This document shows, one piece after another, positions 49,586 through 59,300 of a stretch of 64,000 bases of DNA. Position numbers and translations under genes: made by a program. This DNA comes from Cytophagales bacterium (GTDB lineage Bacteria; Bacteroidota; Bacteroidia; Cytophagales; Amoebophilaceae): positions 1 to 64,000 of the forward strand of contig JAHDDH010000001.1 in NCBI GenBank assembly GCA_020629455.1, written 5' to 3'. Below the pieces are notes generated by a model. It saw only the letters and a program-made list of their open reading frames with translations. It had not been told where the DNA came from and did not search any database. Every line of letters starts with the position of its first letter. Position 1 is the stretch's first letter.

Positions 49586-50665
49586 TTATTTAGGTGTCAT
49601 GCGGTAAAATAATATCAACAAAATAGTGTATACAAGATTGGGTGTCCAAATAGTGAGTAAAGTATAGCCTGTACTCATTTCAGCTAAAACTTTAGTGAAT
49701 AAAAATAATGCTATATACACCGTAGCTAATACACCTCCTAAAGCCAATTTTTTGGCAACTCCTCCACGGGTTTTGCTGCAAGCAGTGAGAAAGCCAATAA
49801 TCGTTAAAATAATTACAGAAAAAGGTGCCATATATTTGATATATTTTTCCACTAAAAAAACCTGTATGTTGTCAGTCCCTCTGCTTTGCAATCTTTTGAT
49901 GTAGGTATTTAATTCTGTTAAGGTCAATGCTTCATTCAAACGAAAATCATTTTGAAAATCTTCAGGTGTGATATTCCAGTCATACAAATCTAAAATATCG
50001 CCTTGTTCAATGGATAATTTGGGCGTGTGTAGTTGACATTTTTGCCAATTATGGATTGACCAATGATTAGTAGTAGTATGCCATTGCATATATGCAGCAG
50101 TGGTTCTTTCTATCAATCGGTGGTCTATTATTTTTTCTACAGTGATGCCTTTGCCTGTTTGTGAAGTTGTATCATAATACTGCACATACATATAGGTTTG
50201 TGGATCTATTTGTAGATGTCTTGCAGTATTGTTTTTGTTGTCTCGTACGGTAATGTACGTTGTTTCAAAAGCAATACGAAATTTATTTGCTTTTCCTAAA
50301 ATCCAACCATTGAGTACAAAACTGAATAGGGCAATGCTCAAAGCACAAATAATATAAGGCCATAAAAGCCTCATGAAGTGAATCCCACTGCTCAAAATGG
50401 CAATGATTTCTGTATGCTTAGCCAGTTGAGAAGTTACGAAAACAGTAGTGAGAAAGACAATGATCGGCATTGTCATGTTGATGATGAAGGGAATAAAAGA
50501 AATAAAATATTGTAATATTTCTTGAAAGCTTAGCTTGTATTTGATGAAATCATCATTTTTTTCTGTGTAATCAATGAGTACAACGATGATGGTAGTCATC
50601 AGTAGTATTGATCCAAATGTTTTGAAAAATTTTTTGATGATATATCGATCTAAACGCTTGAGCAT
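49586..50665 (-). CDS. LptF/LptG family permease
   Basis: LKRLDRYIIKKFFKTFGSILLMTTIIVVLIDYTEK; MPIIVFLTTVFVTSQLAKHTEIIAILSSGIHFMRLLWP. Confidence 0.88.
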   Translation of the reverse strand: MLKRLDRYIIKKFFKTFGSILLMTTIIVVLIDYTEKNDDFIKYKLSFQEILQYFISFIPFIINMTMPIIVFLTTVFVTSQLAKHTEIIAILSSGIHFMRLLWPYIICALSIALFSFVLNGWILGKANKFRIAFETTYITVRDNKNNTARHLQIDPQTYMYVQYYDTTSQTGKGITVEKIIDHRLIERTTAAYMQWHTTTNHWSIHNWQKCQLHTPKLSIEQGDILDLYDWNITPEDFQNDFRLNEALTLTELNTYIKRLQSRGTDNIQVFLVEKYIKYMAPFSVIILTIIGFLTACSKTRGGVAKKLALGGVLATVYIALFLFTKVLAEMSTGYTLLTIWTPNLVYTILLILFYRMTPK

Positions 50666-50666
50666 A

Positions 50667-51794
50667 TTATATTTTTTCTTGAAGGGTTGGGAGGATTGTT
50701 TTTTTCCATGCAGAAAAATGGCCTTGTATGATTTTTTTTCGGGCTTGCTTTACCAGCCATAAATAAAACGTAAGGTTATGCATACTAGCAATTTGGCCAC
50801 CTAAGATTTCTTTATTTTTGATCAGATGATGCAGATAAGCCTTGCTATAATGTGTGCTTACATAGCCTCCTAATGCCTCATCTATAGGAGAAAAATCTTC
50901 TTTCCACTGTTTATTTTTAATGTTGATCATGCCCTGTGTGGTAAAGAGCATGCCATTTCTGCCATTGCGTGTAGGCATTACACAGTCAAACATATCTACC
51001 CCCAAGGCAATACATTCTAAAAGATCTACAGGCGTACCTACACCCATCAAATATCGTGGTTTATCTTTTGGTAAAAGGCTACAAACCAAATCGGTAATTT
51101 CATATAATTGTCCTGTTGGATGACATACTCCGCCTATGGCATGGCCTTTACTTTCTGTAGTTGAAATGATATCTGTGGATATTTTTCTTAAATCTTTATA
51201 TATCCCTCCTTGTATGATTGGAAAAAGACTTTGGTAAGCATTATTTTCTTGTCGGCTTTTTTCAAATGCTTGGAGATTCCGTTTGAGCCAACGATGCGTC
51301 AGCTCCATAGAAGATTTTGTATAAGCATATGTGGCTGGATAGGGTGTACATTCATCAAAGGCCATGATAATATCAGCGCCTATGATGCGTTGCATTTGGA
51401 TGACATTTTCCGGAGAAAAAAGATGTTTTGAACCATCGATGTGTGAATAAAATGTTACACCTGCTTCTGTAATTTTTCTTTTGGCTGCTAAAGAACATAC
51501 TTGATAGCCCCCGCTGTCTGTTAAGATAGGATGATCCCAGTGCATAAAATGGTGCAATCCTTGACATTTTTTCAATATTTCAAGGCCTGGCCTTAAATAT
51601 AAATGATAGGTGTTTCCTAAAATAATTTCTGCTTGAATATCTTGAACAAGCGCACGTTGATGAATGCCTTTTACACTGCCCAAAGTGCCTACCGGCATAA
51701 ATATAGGTGTATGGATATTGCCATGTGCAGTGGATAATATCCCTGCTCGTGCTTGCGTTTTTTGATCAACGCATGCTAACTTAAAATCTAACAT
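50667..51794 (-). CDS. tgt: tRNA-guanine transglycosylase
   Basis: ARAGILSTAHGNIHTPIFMPVGTLGSVKGI, LTDSGGYQVCSL, YLMGVGTPVDLLECIALGVDMFDCVMPTRNGRNG. Start trimmed from 51821 to MLDFKL. Confidence 0.95.
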   Translation of the reverse strand: MLDFKLACVDQKTQARAGILSTAHGNIHTPIFMPVGTLGSVKGIHQRALVQDIQAEIILGNTYHLYLRPGLEILKKCQGLHHFMHWDHPILTDSGGYQVCSLAAKRKITEAGVTFYSHIDGSKHLFSPENVIQMQRIIGADIIMAFDECTPYPATYAYTKSSMELTHRWLKRNLQAFEKSRQENNAYQSLFPIIQGGIYKDLRKISTDIISTTESKGHAIGGVCHPTGQLYEITDLVCSLLPKDKPRYLMGVGTPVDLLECIALGVDMFDCVMPTRNGRNGMLFTTQGMINIKNKQWKEDFSPIDEALGGYVSTHYSKAYLHHLIKNKEILGGQIASMHNLTFYLWLVKQARKKIIQGHFSAWKKTILPTLQEKI

Positions 51795-51933
51795 AAAGTA
51801 TAAAAATAAAACATCTGACATTGAAAACGTATGTTATCCTTTGTCAAGAAAATCATTAGCTTTGCAAGAAAAATAATCGCAAGACAAAAAAACTATTTAT
51901 ATTATTCGAATTTTTAATTTTTAGTACAACGAT

Positions 51934-52350
51934 ATGTCTCATATTACCGAAAATCTTACGTTTGCGATGATCAAACCAGAAGCTGTCAAAAAAAATGTCA
52001 TAGGCAGTATCATTGCGCTTATTGAAGAAAAAAATTTTACCGTATGTGGTTTATCCATGGTTCGTTTGACACTCGAAAGGGCACAAGCATTCTATAAAGT
52101 CCATGAGGATAGACCTTTTTATCAAGCACTTTGCGATTATATGTGTACAGGAAAAATTGTAGCTATGGTTTTAAAAAAAGAAAACGCTGTACAAGATTTC
52201 AGAACTTTGATTGGCGCTACTAATCCTAAAGAAGCACTCGCAGGCACTATTCGGAATCAATTTGGCACTTCTATAGAAGAAAATGCTATCCATGGGTCCG
52301 ACTCAGATACCAACGCACAAAAAGAAATTCATTTTTTTTTCAATCAATAG
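51934..52350 (+). CDS. ndk: Nucleoside-diphosphate kinase
   Basis: NLTFAMIKPEAVKKNVIGSIIALIEEKNF, RPFYQALCDYMCTGKIVAMVL, NAIHGSDSDTNAQKEIHFFF. Confidence 0.95.
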   Translation: MSHITENLTFAMIKPEAVKKNVIGSIIALIEEKNFTVCGLSMVRLTLERAQAFYKVHEDRPFYQALCDYMCTGKIVAMVLKKENAVQDFRTLIGATNPKEALAGTIRNQFGTSIEENAIHGSDSDTNAQKEIHFFFNQ

Positions 52351-52426
52351 ATATTCTGCTACGGTTAGTTTTGATTTTTTAGGTTTTCACGCATTCATGC
52401 TTTTTCTTTTTTGACTTCCATTTTTT

Positions 52427-55357
52427 ATGAAACACAAAAATCTTGTTTTTTTTTTGACGATGAGCATTACTATGCTCTGTCTTTTTTACTTGTCTTTCAC
52501 ATGGGTATCTTATCATATTGATCAAAAAGCAATCCAAAGAGCTACCAATACACAGGGCCATGTTGATTTCAAAAAAAAACAGGAAGATTTACATCGTCTT
52601 TGGGAAAAGCCTGTGTATAATTTTTTAGGCTTAAAAAATTATACGTATGAACAAGTAAAAGAAAGAGAATTGATGCTCGGATTGGATTTACAAGGCGGTA
52701 TGCATGTGACTTTAGAAATTTCTCCTGTAGAGATTATACAGTCTTTAGCTGGATTTAATCAAGATCCTGCATTTTTAGCTGCTTTAGCGCAAGCAAGAAA
52801 TAATCAAGATTCTTCGCGACATTTTCTACAAAAATTTTATCGAGCATATCAAGTATTAGCACCAAATCAGCCGTTGCATACGGTGTTTGCTAATACCTCT
52901 AACCGGCACAAGATAGATTTTAACACTGATGATAAAACTATTTTAGCTTTTCTAGCACAAGCCATTGAACAAGCTATTGATCGTTCTTTTCAAATTTTAC
53001 GTGCTCGTTTAGATCGTTTTGGTACTACACAGCCTAATATTCAAAAATTACCACATACAGGCCGTATACAAATTGAACTTCCTGGTATCAACAATCCTGC
53101 TCGTGTGCGGAAGTTATTGCAAGGGGTAGCTAAATTAGAATTTTGTGTGGTACATGATATTGTCACTATAAAAGATACTTTGGAGCGAATGAATACTGTT
53201 TTACTTTCAAATCAAAAAAAAGAAACAACAGATACTATCGGGCAAAAGGATGATAATATATCTGCTAAAGAAACAACCGCAGAGGCTTCTTCTTTATTCA
53301 CTTTACTACAGTCTCCTTATGCTTTGACTTATAGAACATCAGATATCAAAAAAATTCAAAATATTTTAGAGCAGCCGGCTATTCAAAAGGTAATACCTAC
53401 ACATTTGCAATTTTTATGGGATATAAAGCCACAAATTATCCCGGGGGGTGATTCATTGAAAACATTATATCCTATCAAAAAAAATTATCAGGGTAGGGCT
53501 TTGTTATCAGGGGATGTAATTACAGAAGCTAGCCAAACGTTTGATGAGCAAGGAAAGCCAGCAGTGAGTATGCAAATGAATAGTTTAGGAACGAAGGCTT
53601 GGAAAAAAATTACAGCACAGCATATTGGTAAGCAAGTGGCTATTGTGCTGGATGATTATGTGTATTCAGCACCTGTTATCAATACAGTTATTCCGAATGG
53701 TAATTCTCAAATTTCAGGAAATTTTACTTTTGAAGAAGCACAAGATTTGGCCAATATTTTAAAAACTGGTTCTCTTCCAGCGCCGGTACATATTGTAGAA
53801 GAGGCAATGATAGGGCCTACATTGGGAAAAGAAGCACAAAAACAGGGTATTTTTTCTATGGTAATGGGTTTATTGGCTGTGATATTGTTTATGATGATGT
53901 ATTATGCTAAAGGTGGTTTGATTGCTAATATTGCTTTGTTATTCAATATTTTATTTATTCTAGGAATTCTTACCCAGTTTCATGCATCTTTAACTTTGCC
54001 AGGCATAGCGGGCATTGTACTTACGATTGGTATGTCTATTGATGCTAATGTTTTAATTTTTGAAAGAATACGTGAAGAGTTACGCAAAGGGCTTTCTATA
54101 GTATCAGCTATTGCGGAAGGGTATAAAAAGGCTTATAGTGCGATTATTGATGCTAACGTGACTACTTTTTTTACAGGGGCAGTGCTTTATTTTTTAGGAC
54201 AAGGGCCTGTGAGGGGTTTTGCTACTACGTTGATGATTGGTATTGTTACTTCTTTTTTTACAGCTGTATTTTTGACTAGGCTTTTGATCATATTTTTAGA
54301 TAACAAAAAAAATACTATTCAAAAATTGACATTCTCTTTTGGTTATTCAAAAAATTTGCTTCACAATTTTCGTATTGATTTTTTAGGAAAAAGAAAAATA
54401 GTATATGGTATTTCTTCTATTTTGATTGTATTGGGCTTAGGTCTTATGGTCAAACAGCAAGGGTTAAATTTAGGTGTTGATTTTACAGGAGGGCGTAGTT
54501 TTGTAGTAGCTTTTGATCAGCCGGTACAAGCCAGTACTTTGAAGGTGGCTTTGAGCAAAATATTTGAAGGAAAAGGTACTGAAGTAAAGTCTTATGGTGC
54601 TAATAATATGATGAAAATCACCACTAGTTATCAAATGGAAGATGGTTCTACACAGGGTGATATACATGTCAAGAATAGTTTGATTCGAGGTATCACTGCT
54701 GCTACACAATATCAATATCAAGAAGAAGGAGGTGCAGGAGATACTTTTCGGATTGTTAGTACTCAAAAAATAGGTGCTTCTATAGCACATGATATTACTA
54801 CTGCTTCTAAGAAGTCTGTTATATTGTCTTTGGTGATTATTTTTCTCTATATTTTATTGCGTTTTAGAAAATGGCAGTTTGGCTTGTCTGCAGTGATTGC
54901 GCTTTTGCATGATAGTTTGATGGTATTTTCAGCTTTTGCGATTATGCGTTTTTGTGGAGTTGTGTACGAGGTAGATCAAGTATTTATTGCTGCTATTTTG
55001 ACGGTGATTGGCTATTCCATTAATGATACAGTAGTGGTTTTTGATCGTATTCGAGAAAAATGGCGTACGAATACACATAAAAATTTTCAGGTCATTGCCA
55101 ATGAATCTATCAACGAAACTTTGAGCCGAACATTGATCACTTCTATCACCACACTTTTGGTGGTATTGATTCTTTATTTTTTTGGTGGAGAGGCACTGAG
55201 TGGTTTTTCTTTTGCACTTTTGGTTGGCATTATTTTTGGTACATATTCTTCTATTTGCATTGCAACGCCTTTGGTCCTTGACTTATCAGCACGTTTACGT
55301 CTTTCTCAACCCCATCTTCCAAAAGTCAAGAAAAAAAATATTGTAAAATTATCTTAA
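52427..55357 (+). CDS. secDF: Fused protein translocase SecD/SecF
   Basis: LGLDLQGGMHVTLEI, TIGMSIDANVLIFERIREELRKG (SecD); LNLGVDFTGGRSFVVAF, TVIGYSINDTVVVFDRIREKWR (SecF). Confidence 0.96.
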   Translation: MKHKNLVFFLTMSITMLCLFYLSFTWVSYHIDQKAIQRATNTQGHVDFKKKQEDLHRLWEKPVYNFLGLKNYTYEQVKERELMLGLDLQGGMHVTLEISPVEIIQSLAGFNQDPAFLAALAQARNNQDSSRHFLQKFYRAYQVLAPNQPLHTVFANTSNRHKIDFNTDDKTILAFLAQAIEQAIDRSFQILRARLDRFGTTQPNIQKLPHTGRIQIELPGINNPARVRKLLQGVAKLEFCVVHDIVTIKDTLERMNTVLLSNQKKETTDTIGQKDDNISAKETTAEASSLFTLLQSPYALTYRTSDIKKIQNILEQPAIQKVIPTHLQFLWDIKPQIIPGGDSLKTLYPIKKNYQGRALLSGDVITEASQTFDEQGKPAVSMQMNSLGTKAWKKITAQHIGKQVAIVLDDYVYSAPVINTVIPNGNSQISGNFTFEEAQDLANILKTGSLPAPVHIVEEAMIGPTLGKEAQKQGIFSMVMGLLAVILFMMMYYAKGGLIANIALLFNILFILGILTQFHASLTLPGIAGIVLTIGMSIDANVLIFERIREELRKGLSIVSAIAEGYKKAYSAIIDANVTTFFTGAVLYFLGQGPVRGFATTLMIGIVTSFFTAVFLTRLLIIFLDNKKNTIQKLTFSFGYSKNLLHNFRIDFLGKRKIVYGISSILIVLGLGLMVKQQGLNLGVDFTGGRSFVVAFDQPVQASTLKVALSKIFEGKGTEVKSYGANNMMKITTSYQMEDGSTQGDIHVKNSLIRGITAATQYQYQEEGGAGDTFRIVSTQKIGASIAHDITTASKKSVILSLVIIFLYILLRFRKWQFGLSAVIALLHDSLMVFSAFAIMRFCGVVYEVDQVFIAAILTVIGYSINDTVVVFDRIREKWRTNTHKNFQVIANESINETLSRTLITSITTLLVVLILYFFGGEALSGFSFALLVGIIFGTYSSICIATPLVLDLSARLRLSQPHLPKVKKKNIVKLS

Positions 55358-55359
55358 AA

Positions 55360-55386
55360 GGATGATCAAAAAAGTTTTGATCATCC
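55360..55386 (+). promoter_or_regulatory. Perfect hairpin overlapping the start codon of the downstream GT9 gene
   Basis: GGATGATCAAAA-AAG-TTTTGATCATCC, 12-bp stem with 3-nt loop; ATG at 55362 is in the 5' arm. Confidence 0.5.
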
Positions 55387-56345
55387 GATTTTCTTCTATT
55401 GGGGATATTGTGTTGACTACGCCAGTGGTGCGTTGTTTAAAAAAGCGATATCCTCATTTATCATTACATTATTGTACGAAAAAAGTATACCAAAAAATAC
55501 TTTTAGACAATCCTTCAATTGATCGTGTCATTGTTTTAGACAAGTGTTTAAAAGATTGTATACAGCAGCTTCAAAAAGAAAAGTATGATTTGATCATTGA
55601 TCTGCATCATAATCTTCGTACATTTTTAATCAAACGTTTTTTGGGTGTTAAGAGCTTTAGCTTTGACAAGCTCAATATTTCAAAATGGCTTTATGTCAAT
55701 TTCAAAATTAATTTTTTGCCCAATCGGCATATTGTCGATCGTTATATGCAAACGGTTATGAGCTTAGGGGTTGATAATGATGATCAAGGGTTAGATTATT
55801 TTATTGCTTCGAAAGATCATGTATCGCTTGAGACATTTCCTACTGCTTTTCGTACAGGCTATGTAGGCTATGCGATTGGTGGCCAGCATTTTACCAAACG
55901 TTTGCCTCAGGATAAAATAATTGAGCTCTGTCAGCGTGTGGAACAACCCATAATTTTATTGGGAGGACCTGAGGATATGGTTGTGGGAGAAGCGGTGGTG
56001 GATTATTTTGCACAGCATTTTCCCCAAAAGCCTATTATGCATTTTTGTGGAGTATATAATTTATCTCAGTCGGCGAGTTTGGTGGCACAGTCTTCTTTTA
56101 TAATTGCACATGATACAGGTTTGATGCACATTGCGGCTGCTTTCAAAAAAAAAATTTATGTAGTTTGGGGCAATACACATGCTGCTTGGGGAATGTATCC
56201 TTATCAGACATCTTTTGTTTCGATTGAAAATAATCAGCTGGCTTGTAGGCCTTGTTCGAAGATTGGTTTTGCACGTTGCCCGAAAAAACATTTTAAATGC
56301 ATGCGACATCTTGTATTTGATACAGTGGATTTTGGGGAATCATAA
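55362..56345 (+). CDS. Glycosyltransferase family 9 (heptosyltransferase-like)
   Basis: VLIIRFSSIGDIVLTTPVVRCLKKRYPHLSLHY; SFIIAHDTGLMHIAAAFKKKIYVVWGNT; CRPCSKIGFARCPKKHFKCM. Confidence 0.9.
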   Translation: MIKKVLIIRFSSIGDIVLTTPVVRCLKKRYPHLSLHYCTKKVYQKILLDNPSIDRVIVLDKCLKDCIQQLQKEKYDLIIDLHHNLRTFLIKRFLGVKSFSFDKLNISKWLYVNFKINFLPNRHIVDRYMQTVMSLGVDNDDQGLDYFIASKDHVSLETFPTAFRTGYVGYAIGGQHFTKRLPQDKIIELCQRVEQPIILLGGPEDMVVGEAVVDYFAQHFPQKPIMHFCGVYNLSQSASLVAQSSFIIAHDTGLMHIAAAFKKKIYVVWGNTHAAWGMYPYQTSFVSIENNQLACRPCSKIGFARCPKKHFKCMRHLVFDTVDFGES

Positions 56346-56396
56346 AAAATATGTCTATTTTAATATATTTTTTGTATAAAAAATACAAATATTTTT

Positions 56397-59300
56397 ATGC
56401 GTTTTTCTTATTTTTTTCTTTCTAAAATTTTTTTTCTGTTCTTAGGTTGTTTTCTTACACTTTATTGTAGCAAACGTGCATATGAAAAAATGATGCCTAC
56501 AGATCAGTTATTTTTAAGTGTTGATCAGGATATGTATCCTTCAAAAAAGGATACATACTATTATTTTAAAAATGTAGCGAAAGATAAATATCTAAAAATG
56601 ATATGTTATGATGAAATGGCTATTATTTATGATCATGAGATGTTGTCTCAGCTGGAGGGTGAGCAAATAGCTTTTTGGCAAAAAAAGATTAATGATGCAC
56701 AACAAAAAAAATTACTAAAAATTTATTCTTCAATTCCTAATCCTTCTTTTTCAAGAAAATTTCAATTTATCTCCTTAGAGGAAGTACAAAAAAAGTTACG
56801 AAATGCTTCTACTATCAAACAAGTTTTTGTTTTTTTAGATGAAAAAGACAATACGAATATTCATTTTTGGTGTAATAAAGAAAGTATTCTTAACAAAGAA
56901 AATAGTTTGAAAAAATATTTTGTGTATACCTATAAAAAGCAAATAGATCGTAATAGTCCAAAAAAATTAAAAAACAAAGAAGAAAAAAAAATAATTCAAA
57001 AAGCAGTTGAAAATTTAATAAACAATAGCCGTATAGAAGAGGAGTTATTAAAAATTAATCAAAAAATATCACAGAATAAGTCATTAAATAACAAAGACTA
57101 TAAGTTTTTTTGTGATACGTTAGAAGATCAAAAAATATTTTTACGTGTTAAAAAAGAAGTAATATCCATATTACAGTCGATTGGTGTTTATCATGGAAGA
57201 TTGCCTATAATGATGATGACTTGTGTACAAGATATTATTAAAAAGAAGGAGAAAAAAAATTTAGCTCTTATCTCTTATCTTGAGGAAAACTTGGGCTATT
57301 TATTACATAAAAGCATAGTTAATCCTTCAAAATTCAAATTACATACTGGCCAAAAACAAAAAATAGTAGCAAAAGAAAAGGTAAGACAAAGAAAACAAAT
57401 GCAACTGGATGAAGATATTTTAGATAAGCATTTAGAAAATAAAAATCAATTAAAAAGGAATAGGCAGGTAGCCCAGGCCAAACGTACCAATGCACAAAAA
57501 TTGCCAGAACCAGATGGAGAGTTGTATGAATTTTGGTCTACGTATACTAAATATCTTAATAAAGCAAGAAATGGCACTTCATTGCCTAAAAAGGATATGC
57601 AGCGTATTATTAAAGAATTGTTAGATTGTTTTGATCAGGATGAATTAAAAATAGGTGGAATTTTTCATAGTACTTTCGGTTTTGTAGAAAGGTTAGAAAT
57701 TTTGAAATACACTACAAAAAATGGCCAATCGATTGATAAACAACATAATGATTCATCTATTTTTAAAGTTTTAAATAAAATTTTAGACAAAAAAATACAA
57801 CTACATGGTGGTCGAAAAGTAGCTGCTTGGTTAAAAGCATATTCTTTCCAAATGTTTAGGGCAAGACAAATTGTCCATTGGGATTTAGATGATGATAACC
57901 AAAATAATTGTGTGTGGCCTTATTTATATTACCATTTAGTTCCTACTATTTTATACAATCAAAGTCAACTATCTGCTTTACCTAAAAAGACGATAACATT
58001 GATGAAAAGAGTGATTGAAAATGGAGAAGATAAATTAGGACTATTATCAGCTGCCTTGGCTTTATCTGATGAGCATCAAAATATAGAAAAAGAAGGGAAA
58101 CTAATAAACATACTCAATAGTGCCTACCAAAGAGACAGTGTCCATAAATTACCTATCGTAAACACTGCCTTATTATCTTTTCTTGCAAAAAAAATAACAC
58201 TCAATAGTTATTCATTAAAGTATTTGCAGCATACTCTTTTGCCTATTGATGAAAAAAGAAATACACCTGTTATTCTTTTTGGGAAATCACCAAATACACC
58301 TTTTTTTAAATCATCTGATGAAAAGCGATATAGTTGGTATAATACTACTTCCTATAGTATTCGAATTTTATTAAAGGCTGTATTGAATAATCATGATTTC
58401 TTAACCCGAGGAGAGCTTCAATATTTAGGAGGAAAAATAGAAGCATACAGTCATTCATTTGATGATGATATTTATTTTTATGTTCATCCTGCCTTAGATG
58501 CCTTACTATTGAGTACCCACAAAGGTCAACAACTTCCTTTAGAAACAATTACTGTTTTAGGAAAACTGTTGGATAATATAGATCCATCTTTACAAAGCAA
58601 AGCAGCACTTATTTTAGGATATGTGTTACGTAATGATCAAAATTTAAATCGTGATATTATACAGTCTTTAGAGAAATACCTAAAGCCTGCACGAAAAAAT
58701 ACAGCAAAAGCTATCAAATATTTTGTGGAAAGATATGGTATAAAAGATTTGCCTAAAGACATGCTAGATACTTTACAAAAAGCCAGTAGAAGAGATAATC
58801 AAGACAAAGATCTACAGCAAGTTTATCAAGAAGCAATAGAAAAAATTATAGAAAAGGAAGGTGTTGATATTTCTGAAGAAAATATAAAGCAGATGAAAGG
58901 GGATTTGAAAAAATATGAACTTCGTACGACTACGAGTGCTATTTTATTGAAAATAGCTATGGCTGGAAAAGTACTGCCAGAAGATGTTTGTGAAGCATTG
59001 AGTGATATACTGAATACTAAAGTGAAGAGTGGAGAAAATAAAAAAGAGCTGATTAAAGCACAGCAAAATGCCTCTTTGGCATTGAGCTATGTAGCAGAAC
59101 ATAAACAAAAATTAAACCAAGAAAGTTTAAAAAATATTTATAAAAAGCTCCAAGAAAAAAAAAACCCAGACCGAACCACACAAGATAATCTTGTACAAAC
59201 GATTGGGCTTTATGCGTCTACCAATGTTGATGCTTTGGTCCAAAAAGATAGATTAAAATTACTTGTAAAGCATATGCATAATCAAGTACAAGATTATGAG

